Positions 1 through 8,330 of a stretch of 64,000 nt of DNA are shown one piece after another. The DNA comes from Tillandsia leiboldiana (taxonomy: Eukaryota; Streptophyta; Magnoliopsida; Poales; Bromeliaceae). Every line of letters starts with the position of its first letter. The stretch's first letter is position 1. Location: NCBI GenBank assembly GCA_029204045.2, contig CM055077.1, positions 10,368,584 to 10,432,583 on the forward strand. The letters run 5' to 3'. A model generated the notes under the pieces. It was given only the letters and a program-made list of their open reading frames with translations, was not told the DNA's origin and ran no database searches. A program made the translations under genes and the position numbers.

Positions 1-2
1 TT

Positions 3-311
3 TCAGCTGGAAGTTGCTCAACTCAACTCATTTGGATGAAAAGCGTACTGAGCGACTTCCGCATTTCAGCATCTTCGGTAACAATACTTTGTGACAACAC
101 TAGTGCTATTAACATTTCTAAAAACCCTGTGTTGCACTCTAGAACAAAACATATTGAACTTAGATATCATTTTCTTAGAGAGCTAGTTGAATCAAATACT
201 CTTCAACTTTCATATATTTCAACTGAGGATCAATTAGCTGACATTCTAACAAAACCTTTGGATCAAAACGTTTTATTCATTTACGAAAAGCAATTGGGAT
301 GCTTTCTTTGA
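3..311 (+). pseudogene. pol: pol C-terminus (copia RNase H), frameshifted at the very end
   Basis: The frame starting at base 3 encodes the last ~100 residues of a Ty1/copia polyprotein: the end of the RNase H domain with the CDNTSA segment, the HIELRYHFLRE segment (in copia this carries the tRNA-like 'KHI..RYH' signature) and the terminal ADILTKPL motif. RNase H degrades the RNA strand of the RNA/DNA hybrid during reverse transcription. Compared with copia-3 at 54605-54918, one A is missing from the run near base 266, so the last dozen codons are out of frame (the protein ends in GCFL instead of the normal SLK). The damage is at the extreme C-terminus and may be a true mutation or a homopolymer sequencing error. 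Confidence 0.85.
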
Positions 312-639
312 AATAATCTTCTTTTTGAAATCTTTGCTTAGGATAGGTTTTGTATTTGTTTTTGTTTTGTTCATTATCTATGTTTGTACATAGGACATTA
401 ATTGAGCATAGATCATAATTGACTTTAATTGCATCTTTTCGCACATTTAGAAATTTATTATGCTTTTGCCATCATAATATTTCACTGTTGCAATGATCAT
501 TTATGTAATTAAATCATCTTCTAAAGTGATCAAAGTCAATTTCTCTCTCTCTATGATCTCTTGGTATAGTCATTATCTTATTTGACTGCTTAGTCGAGTA
601 TGAAATCGAGATCAATATTTGGTTGAATACTTTATATCT

Positions 640-860
640 TAATAATTGATAGCCAATTGAGGGGGAGTCATAGAAAAGGTAAAATGCTCAAAAGATGTGG
701 AAAGAGTTACATCCCAATGAGGAGTGTGAAAACTACCACCACATGGAGGAAAGAGCTACCACCTCGGTCGTCCGAGTATTGTGTGCAGCTACCACATGTA
801 TACCAAGCATGGTTGTTCAAATTTTTGATTAAGTAAAATGCATGTTGAAATACTTGACTC
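640..860 (+). other. Conserved non-coding block after pol, with PPT-like tract
   Basis: This stretch between pol and the env-like ORF has no coding frame, yet it is clearly conserved in copia-3 (about 55250-55450) and in the older minus-strand copy (29500-29670). It contains a purine tract AATTGAGGGGGAG near 657-669 and three CTACCAC repeats within about 75 bp (around 733, 748 and 788), one of them followed by CTCGGTCGTCCGAG, a short inverted repeat. Conservation in a copy whose pol is full of stops suggests either a cis-acting role (plus-strand priming, packaging) or simply shared descent. Confidence 0.55.
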
Positions 861-1255
861 TGTCAAATTTCAAGGTTGGTATAAGGTGGGTTTTTTAATG
901 AAAGATGCTCAAAGAGCCACTCTCTTCAACAGATTGTCTAGATATATTATCTACTATATTTGGGATTTCAACATCTATTGATCTTTGTATTTCATTTTCT
1001 TTACTGAATTGATGATTTGATAAAGGCATTACTCATAAGATCAAGTTAGATGTGATTGAGGTGTTCAACTTTAAGGGATTTAATTTTTGTAAATTTTCGT
1101 TTCATTTTTGGATATTATTGATAGACTTGGCATAATCTAATTCTTGTTGTATGAAACGATGATTTTTGTTTAAAGTTGATACACATTTGTGCTTACAATC
1201 TTTTTCTGGATTTTCCTGAATTTCTCTGAAATTTTCTAAAGAAAAAGTTGGGGCC

Positions 1256-1425
1256 GATCCGGATCGGGCTAGATGATCCGGATCCCGAACGCAGGAATTC
1301 TTCTGCGGGCTGACGATCCGGATTGTATCTGCCGATTCGGATCCCGAACGCAGTTTCTTACTGCGGGTAGCCGATCCGGATCGCAGTTATGAACTGATCC
1401 GGATCGCGGCTAGGTTTTATAAGGA
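1256..1425 (+). promoter_or_regulatory. Internal paired GATCCGGATC array with TATA-like box (putative internal promoter)
   Basis: Six CCGG-centred dyads lie in three pairs: 1256 and 1275, 1315 and 1334, 1373 and 1396 (start positions; arms slightly degenerate at 1315 and 1334). Pair spacing is 19, 19 and 23 bp and the pairs recur every 58-59 bp, matching the array in the LTR U3 at 3561-3840. Between pairs are two hairpins with a CGCAG/CTGCG stem. A TATA-like TTTATAA follows at 1416-1422, then a splice donor at 1541 and the env-like ORF at 1950. The layout copies the U3 enhancer/TATA arrangement inside the element. The array is seen in the sequence; promoter function is inferred. Confidence 0.55.
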
Positions 1426-1540
1426 ACGAAAGGGGTTTTTGATTTCTTTACTCCAATCTTTTGTTCCGAAGTTTCCAGAGCCTCTCTCTCTAGATTTCAT
1501 CCTTCCTGGAAGCTTTCAAACTCAGGTTCTTCAACTCCAA

Positions 1541-1919
1541 GTAAGTTTATTGATCAAAATCTCGGTTTTTCACCGTTTTTCTCTTTTCCTCCTCAAACGT
1601 GTTGAATTCTTGGATCAACTTTGTTTGTGGATGGTTTTTGATCAAATTTCTTTTGAAATAAGAACTCTGGGTAGATTAGTTTTGATTATATGCTAGGTAT
1701 TCTCCTGATTAACGGATTTTTAGGCTTCGATTTCTAAAATTTCGGTTTTAGGGCATATAATAAGGATTTTCGAAAATCATGCAATTGATCTATTTTTAAA
1801 AATCCTTTTGCAAAACTAATTTGATCTTAGTCTCTCTACATGATAATGATTCTTTGGATACAATTTATTTCAATTTTTGAAAACTAAGAATTTTTGTGTT
1901 CTTGAGTTGGTTTTCACAG
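1541..1919 (+). other. Putative intron in the leader of the env-like ORF
   Basis: A near-consensus donor (AA|GTAAGT) begins at 1541 and a pyrimidine-rich acceptor ending TTTTCACAG ends at 1919, giving a 379-nt AT-rich intron whose 3' exon carries the env-like ATG at 1950. Equivalent sites exist in copia-3 (56146-56528, 383 nt) and in the minus copy (28842-28458, 385 nt, acceptor CTCACAG). Conservation of both sites in three copies supports splicing; no transcript evidence is available here. Confidence 0.5.
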
Positions 1920-1949
1920 GACACCTTCTTAACTCAAGCACTTTGATCA

Positions 1950-2549
1950 ATGGCACTCTCTTGGTTAATCCTTTTCCTGGTCACAATGGTGCACAAGAGT
2001 ACGTCTGTAAAAGAGGAACCAGATGTTTCAACAGAAGATAAGACAACCGAAGGCAGGGAGGACAGCTCGGAGTACGATACGGAAGAATGGGATGAATTCT
2101 TCAAAGATGTTCAACAGAAGATTGATGAGGAAAACAGGAAATCTGTCAAGGGCAAAAGGCTTATGAAATCTGCATCAACAACTAAGCAATATACAAGACG
2201 AAAGAATGTCCTAAGAAGTGAAAGTTATCATAGTAGGCCTCTTACTAGAGCTCGCTCACTCTCTGGGATTCTACAAACTGAATCTCCATGGGTTACGGGA
2301 TTGGATGCACCATCTGCTTCTAGACAGCATCCATCACACTCGAAAAGACAGGATACAGACGCTGCTGTATTGGAATCGCTTCGCCAGGAACAACAAAGAC
2401 TCTCTGCTGCACAAGAGAGGATATCGAAAGAACTCCAGCAAATTTTCTCTGAACACAAGAAGATCAAGAAGAAGTGTTCAACTATCTCGACAATGCTTAA
2501 AGGGATTTTGAGCAAGCTGAGTTGTACCAGCTCCGACTCCTCCGACTGA
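1950..2549 (+). CDS. Short env-like ORF (199 aa) of copia-1, lacking the central domain
   Basis: An open frame of 199 codons lies where copia-3 carries a 490-codon ORF. The first ~15 residues are a hydrophobic segment (SWLILFLVTMV) that could be a signal peptide or membrane anchor. Then come an acidic stretch (residues ~20-65), a basic Ser/Arg-rich stretch (~70-135) and a C-terminal heptad-like, Lys/Glu/Gln-rich coiled coil (~145-190) ending in a CTSS(D)S-type acidic tail. The two ends match the long version, but the ~250-residue middle domain is absent and the body is unrelated in sequence, although flanking DNA is almost identical. SIRE elements are known for an env-like ORF after pol; function is unproven. 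The ATG was chosen because it lies just after the conserved acceptor and starts the hydrophobic segment. Confidence 0.6.
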   Translation: MALSWLILFLVTMVHKSTSVKEEPDVSTEDKTTEGREDSSEYDTEEWDEFFKDVQQKIDEENRKSVKGKRLMKSASTTKQYTRRKNVLRSESYHSRPLTRARSLSGILQTESPWVTGLDAPSASRQHPSHSKRQDTDAAVLESLRQEQQRLSAAQERISKELQQIFSEHKKIKKKCSTISTMLKGILSKLSCTSSDSSD

Positions 2550-3333
2550 ACTGCACCTTCCTTTTCTATTTGTGCAGGATTTTGATTTTAGGATTTAGTT
2601 TTATACTTACTTTAGCTTAGTTCTCAGGTTTTACGTTTTACTAGAACTTTTCACTCTCCTAACATTTCGTAGTCTTAACTACATTTTGGCTTTGTTTTGT
2701 GACAAAAAGGGGGAGAGAGTTAGAGAGAACTTTGAACAATGAATGATGAAATTGAATGAAATATCAAGGTACAATGATGATGTGAATGAACATCAAGGTA
2801 AGGGAACTTGAACAATGATTGTGAAAATCTTGATGATGAAGATTTTGTATACATCAAGGTAAGTATGATCCTCAACTTCAACTTTGGTTTTCATCTTGTG
2901 ATTGTTTGCATGTCTCGACTAACTATTCGACTAACTATTTGGGCATGTAATATAACTAACAAGTTGATGTTGGACTAACATTTTGACATTTGGTTTTGAA
3001 TGCATACAAGATATGTTGGTTTTTAACTTTGATTCTCTTACATATCTGAATTCTCAAATGTCATGATGATTAGATAAACTCTATCTCTGTACTAGGTTTT
3101 ATATGCTAAATATTCTTGAGGTATCTAACGATCTCTTTTTGTCAAGAATGATTTCTTTGTGCAGAGAGTACAGATGTCTAAGTCTAGAGTCTGTTTTAGG
3201 AGTTTATCTCATGTTTTTAAATTTTTGGATCTCCATTGTAAATTTTTGTTGTATGGTGATAGCAACAAAAATATCTTTTTGAATTTTCTTTAGTGGATCT
3301 ATGTTTTGTCACGAAACCGCCAAAGGGGGAGAT
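2550..3333 (+). other. 3' internal region with two polypurine tracts
   Basis: No coding frame is seen. A purine tract AAAAAGGGGGAGAGA lies at about 2705-2719, and a second, CAAAGGGGGAGAT, at 3321-3333 abuts the 3' LTR. The latter is the expected plus-strand primer (PPT); the former is a possible extra priming site. Short repeats built on ATCAAGGTA(A) occur at 2760-2870 and vary in number between copies. Confidence 0.7.
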
Positions 3334-3560
3334 TGTTACGGAATTTGAGTTGGCGTAGTTTCGTGAAAGTCTCAAGTCTTGAAGATTGAAGGTGAAGAAA
3401 GTTGGATCATTTAACTCAATCTCAAGAAAGAAGAATTCAAAAGGATCAGGTATGTTTAACTAAATATTTTGTGTGATCCGAATACTTCTTGTAGTGTAGA
3501 AACACTTGGAAGAATCTTTCATTGCATAAAAATCAAAAACTGGACTTGGGACATGTTCAG

Positions 3561-3840
3561 GATCCGGATCAGGTTGTTCGATCCGGATCCCGAAGGTGGT
3601 TCGTTCATACATCAGTTCAATCCGGATCGTAGTCTCTTGATCCGGATCCCGAACAGTGAGTTTACCATTTTCCTTGAACGATCCGGATCATGCTTCGCAA
3701 TCCGGATCCCGAACGTTGATGTTTGGTAAACTGTATGAACGATCCGGATCGTGCACTTCGATCCGGATCCCGAACCTTTGTTTTTTGGAACTGGCTGTCT
3801 CGTTACGACGATCCGGATCCTAGCTAGTCCGATCCGGATC
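3561..3840 (+). promoter_or_regulatory. U3 array of five paired CCGG-centred palindromes
   Basis: Ten copies of the 10-bp palindrome GATCCGGATC (two begin with AATCC) start at 3561/3580, 3620/3639, 3680/3699, 3741/3760 and 3810/3831. Members of a pair are 19 bp apart (21 for the last), roughly two helical turns, and pairs recur every 59-69 bp. The second member of the first four pairs is followed by CCGAA. The array ends 67 bp before the TATA box, where an enhancer would sit. Dimeric transcription-factor binding is a reasonable inference; no factor is identified. Confidence 0.75.
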
Positions 3841-4198
3841 GCCGTCCGTAAAATTTCCAGAAATGTTAGGTTTTTGATTCTTATCTCCTTCCTAGGGTTT
3901 CTAACCTATAAATACACCCTATGACTCTTTTTCTAGGGTGAATCCACAGAGTCTATAGCCGTCATTTTCATATACCATTTTATACGGCTATAGATCCACA
4001 TATAGAGAAGAAAGGAAATCATTAGATAATACTCTATGTTTCTTCATCTATATTGATTAGTTTGATTCTAGGTTTTCATACTCACATCTCGAGTTGAATC
4101 AAACTAATGAATACTTAGATGGTATTTCCGATCTATCTTTGATCTAAGTATTCGGCGGATCATCACCACCCAAAACAACGATTTACCCCAAAAATCGG

Positions 4199-4400
4199 CG
4201 CGTGGATTCGCGTGTCCTTGTGGATTCAAGGTTCAACCGCTCTCGTGGATTCGGAGCGAGGCACGTTCGTGGATTCGAAGGGTGCTATTGGGTGAAGACC
4301 GTGGATTTGGTCGGACGTCGTGGATTCGACGTTGGACGCCGTGGATTCGGCGTTGGGCGCAGATCGTGGATTCGAGAAGCGTCGCGGAGCGAGCGGAGAA
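4199..4400 (+). other. R/U5 chain of eight small hairpins with a TGGATT hexaloop
   Basis: The octamer GTGGATTC (one copy GTGGATTT) occurs eight times in 200 bp. Each is flanked by arms that pair: CGCG/CGCG, CCTTG/CAAGG, CGCTC(T)CG/CGGAGCG, GCAC-TTCG/CGAA-GTGC, GACCG/CGGTC (TGGTC with a wobble in this copy), ACGTCG/CGACGT, ACGCCG/CGGCGT, and TCG/CGA with an outer GCGC/GCGT after a 3x3 internal loop. The arms differ from unit to unit but remain complementary, which argues for a selected structure in RNA or extruded DNA. The region lies downstream of TATA and is therefore transcribed. Confidence 0.7.
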
Positions 4401-4676
4401 GATCCTCTAGGAGCGTATGGAAAAGGTTGAGTCGTAAGTGTGTACGGTAAATCACCTTGTACGCGTTTTAATTCTAGTGGATTTCTGCCGTGTTATCGGT
4501 CCCGTGGTTTTTTACTCCGGTGATGGAGTTTTCCACGTAAAAATCTTGCGTATTATTTTTATTTCCGCATTGGGTTTTATCGCAACGATTTTTTGAGTGT
4601 TTATACGTTTACACCTATTCACCCCCCTCTAGGTGTTTTTTCCCCTATTTAGATCCGTATTACATATAACCCAACA

Positions 4677-7600
4677 AACTACCCAGATATCAGAGCTGAA
4701 AATAAACCACTAGAAATAAAATAAATTAGTACAAAGTCCTCACCAAAGTACAAGTCACTCAACTCAGAAGGAAAAGTACAACTCTATACCTCACTACAAG
4801 GTCTCTCAACAAGAAAACTCTCAAAATAAAAAGGGTACATCTACTCTCTGGACGACGACTGGTAGGGATCTAGCTCGCGACTCTCTCACCACGATCAGAA
4901 GAAGCAGCAACAGGAGCAGCAAGAACAGGAGTAGAAGTCCCTGTGGGAAAAATACACCACGACGGGTGTGAGAACTACGTCCCAAGTAGTTCTCAGTGGG
5001 TGCCGCCAACAAGCCCAACGGACTGCCCACTAAGTCTACTAGAGGCATAAAGTAACAATATAAAACTGAAATGAAAGGGCTGGAAAAGTAACTCTACAGC
5101 TACTATGCCTCTATCTAGATGCTCAAGAAAAGGAACAGATGAAACGTGATGCATCTACTAACACACACAGTAAACTCACCAAATCTAAACTGACTGCCTC
5201 AAAGGGTCCAGTCAAACCTGCGCCCACCTACTGCCGCATATCCTCAACAGGACGGGTCTACCGTAGGGTGTCCGTGACTGCCGCTAACTGAGCCAGTCAG
5301 AGGGACGGCGTCGACAAGTCGCGATAGCAAGTAACAGGCCCAACTCCGGAGTGGCTCTCGAGGGGAGCGACCCCACCGAGGAAAGTATCCGCGTATCTCT
5401 GTCGAGCTCAAATATGGCTCATGCAGGCTATAGTCCAAACCACGATCAACAAGATCGACCAACAACACCAACTCTCAACCACAAGCTGGAAGTCACACCG
5501 CTGGGGCCACCATTCACCAGACGGCTCCCACAACAGAACACTAAACTCTCCAGAATGACCGACACCATAAGGGTTCGGAAACCCGATAGACCGGTGCTAA
5601 GAACCCTATCAAACAAGAACAGACTCTAGGCTCCGACTATCGAAGTTTCCGATCCCTTATAGTTCGGGAAAGCAATAATCACAGTACAACTCGCAGAAGA
5701 CACCAACAGGGCCCGAAAGTCCCGGGAGACCTACCCCTACAACCCTATCAAACAAGAACAGGTTCCAGGCTCGGCCCTCGTGGCTTTCGTCCCGACAGAG
5801 GAACGACCCCTAGAACCCAGACCACTCGAATCCTTTCGAGTGGGGAGATTTACAGGAAAAAGGTGACATTTGTTATTGAAAACTAATTTGATCTGGAAGA
5901 AATCCATATTTAATGATTTTAGTTCTTTTTAGAAAAACAGTTAGAAAACAAGTGTTTTACCCAAACCCCGAAGGGCTGATGCCTTTGTCCAATCAAACAA
6001 GAACAGACTCCAGCGGCCCTTCGATGTTTGGAAGAAAACATTGGTAGACTAAAATCATGTATATGTCGAAAAGGGTTCTGGGTTCTAGGTCCGGCTAACA
6101 CTAGTACACTACTGCCACTGACACAGTGGCGACGACCCAAACAGGGGAAAACAAGATCTCTCGGGTCCACCGTTTACCCCAAACGGTTCCCGATACAGAC
6201 AAGCGAACCACCACATCTACCAGACTCCACTCTGCTCCCAAGCACGAGTGCAAATGCATCCCACACTAAAGAGAAGTCCCGACCGCTCGGCCCACTACCC
6301 GGGCGAGGATAACACTAAGTCCAGGAATGCGACATAAAGTGTGGATGTCTAAACATAAATAACCCTAGCCCAAGTGAGGGTTTTCTACTGGTCTGGTTAC
6401 ACATGCAACATATGACGGGGGTGCTAGGTCAGGTTCCAACATAATAAATATTCAACATGATAGTAGGAAGCAAGAGATCACAAGATCGACAGATATAACA
6501 AGGATCAACAATTCCTATACTCTAGCATGCTACCCAAGTCCAATCACTATCATGCATGGTTCTATATCAATAGAATTAGAGCACAGTCCATAGATCTTGA
6601 AAGCAAGCCACCCACCTGAAGGTGCACAACTGTCCAGGGTCGTACAGCTGAAATACCAGGAAATCCAAATCTCCTACTCCAAAAGATCCAGCAACACTCG
6701 TAACTCTCCTGGGTACAACACAAAGTCCACAAATACACATCAAGTCCAAAACTGTCCATAAAAACATACACAGAATTTCAGTCCCAAAGATGTCCCTTTT
6801 TCACCTGCTGAAAATGGCCAGAAAAATCCAATAAAAATATCACAGCGATCCTCGCGTCGATATCTTCGAAACGGTACCCTGCACGTCTAAATCCGAGCCC
6901 CGTAGGCCGAGTTACAAATTCTACAGTACAGGTGCGCAAACACTCACAACCATACAACTGTAAAACTCTGCACAGTAAGAGGGAAACAGTATACCTTCGG
7001 GCAAGCCTCATAAAAATCCCAAAAAAAATACGATGATAATCCTCGCGACGAGTAGATCCAAAAAGTGTATAGGCTCGTCTCGATCCGATGTCCAGTTGAG
7101 GAGATAAAATTCCGGCAAGGGGCCGCTGTCCAAAAACTCCACCAGAAAACAGCGGCTTAGAAATGCCTCGAAAACCGTGTCATAAACTCTGAATCCAGCA
7201 AGATGATCAACACGAAAGTCGAAGACGTACCTCTCGTGATTCCAACGCCGCAAAAATCGTCCAAAAATACTGACGGAGTAGCTCTGTGGACATCTCAGAT
7301 CGAACTGCGATGATAACGGGCCTCCGATGAAAGATCGCCACACTGCGTTCCGATGCCGAAGTCGTCGACGCCGCGGCTTCCAAAAAATCCGGGCCTCTGC
7401 CAGAAGATGCGCAAGATGAAGATCTCCAACTTTGCTAAAGGGGCTATGGGCAGGGGAGCTCGGGAAAGGGGGCAAAAAGCCCAAGCAAGCCAGCTATTTA
7501 TAGGCCCAGCCCGAAAATCCACCTTTTGGGCTTTTGGCCCAAAGTTTCGGGCGCCCGGTACTTCCGGGCTGCTACAGTAGCGGGCCCGGCCCGTTACTGT

Positions 7601-8330
7601 TCACGCCCGGAAGAACCCCAGGCCGCCACGTATACACCCAAACAGCAAACAGCTGTTTGGGCCAACAGCCATGCGCCACGTGGCCGAACCCTGTGACGAC
7701 ACGTGGTGTCCACACCGGGAGCCTCGGGTCAACGCGCCCACGCCGCGCCCCACGTGCGCCCACGCGTGCCTGTCGGGCACGCGGCCCGAGGTACCAGCTC
7801 CCCGCATCGTGGACCACGCGCACAACGCCGCGCCAACCCCGATCTGCCACGTGTCCAGTCCCGGTCCACCGTGCACCCGCGCCAATCCCGCGGACCGCGC
7901 CCACTGCGCCCGCCAACTGGGAGCCGCCACGTGGCCAGCCCCCGGGTGCACGCCTCCGCGGTGGACCGCGCGCCTCCGCCGCCGCCAGCCGCCGCGCTCC
8001 GCCGCCCATTGCCGCCGCCGGCGCCCCTCCGGCGGCCGGAACAGTACCAAATCACCTCGAAATTCGTGCCGGGTCATCCGGGCTCCGAAAAATACAAGTA
8101 AATAGTCCATCTTGACCGTTTTCGCGCGCTGAATCCAAATCCGAAGTCCGATTTGCCAATTTCCACTTCTAAAATTTACCAAAAATTCCCGGAAAGCAAA
8201 CTTGATCCGTTTTTCATGCCGGGTCACCTTGGGTCCAATATGCGCACAAACACCTCTAACACCCAACAGGGGTCTCCAGAAGCCGCAGATCCAACAGTAA
8301 TCCAAACGTGAGAATTTCCGGGTCCTCACA
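4677..8330 (-). repeat. Ty3/gypsy long LTR (LTR-1), minus strand, 3' end cut by copia-1
   Basis: Read on the minus strand, this LTR starts TGTGAGGACCCGG at 8330, has a GC-rich U3 with G-box motifs (7660-7960), a CGGGCGCCCG palindrome at 7548-7557 and a TATA box (CCTATAAATAG, 7504-7494). It runs into a long R/U5 homologous to the plus-strand LTRs at 8331-16208 and 18639-23234. Copia-1 inserted into it, so its GTGACA end lies left of the window. ORFs here are chance frames in GC-rich DNA. The right-hand flank TCCTG (8331-8335) is the expected TSD. Confidence 0.75.
7494..7557 (-). promoter_or_regulatory. Core promoter of gypsy LTR-1 (TATA plus CGGGCGCCCG palindrome)
   Basis: TATAAATAG lies on the minus strand at 7503-7494 and the 10-bp palindrome CGGGCGCCCG at 7548-7557, 44 bp upstream of it. 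The same pair occurs in three other gypsy LTRs in the window at almost the same spacing. Confidence 0.6.

Larger units (their letters stand above)
1..4676 (+). mobile_element. Copia-1: 3' portion of a SIRE/Maximus-like Ty1/copia retrotransposon
   Basis: The window opens inside the RNase H coding end of a copia element and runs through its 3' internal region to the end of its 3' LTR at 4676. The order is the RNase H end, a non-coding block, an internal palindrome array, a putative intron, a short env-like ORF, polypurine tracts and the LTR. A second copy (copia-3) repeats this layout at 54605-61552 with very similar sequence outside the env-like ORF. The LTR ends in CCCAACA and is followed by AACTA, the expected right-hand target-site duplication; the left half is outside the window. 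Assignment to SIRE/Maximus rests on the pol sequence type and the extra ORF after pol, and is inferred without a tree. Confidence 0.88.
3334..4676 (+). repeat. 3' LTR of copia-1 (1343 bp)
   Basis: The repeat starts TGTTACGG directly after the PPT and ends CCCAACA. It matches LTRs at 36387-37736, 49363-50329 (partial) and 58828-61552 (interrupted). U3 carries the paired GATCCGGATC array, and TATAAATA at 3907-3914 sets the likely transcription start near 3935-3945. R/U5 holds the TGGATT hairpin chain. Close to the 3' end is the conserved CACCTATTCACCCCCCTCTAGGTG-like segment (about 4612-4635), itself a six-bp inverted repeat (CACCTA/TAGGTG) around a C-run, present in every copia LTR here. Confidence 0.92.

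Noticed and set aside
3469..3729. 63-86 aa ORF starting MCDPNTSCS in copia LTRs
   Set aside because: It lies in U3 upstream of TATA, and the peptide repeats reflect the GATCCGGATC array.
3561..3840. CRISPR-like array (short palindromic repeats with regular spacers)
   Set aside because: The sequence is a plant LTR U3. The repeats are paired dyads upstream of a TATA box, repeated in every LTR copy, with no cas genes and conserved 'spacers'.
4202..4450. 82-aa ORF repeated in several copia LTRs
   Set aside because: It is the translation of the GTGGATTC hairpin chain. Base-pairing, not codon usage, explains the pattern, and other copies break the frame.
7534..8329. ORFs of 132-242 aa in a GC-rich region
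   Set aside because: They cover the U3 of a minus-strand gypsy LTR with promoter motifs. No conserved motifs, and they overlap on both strands.
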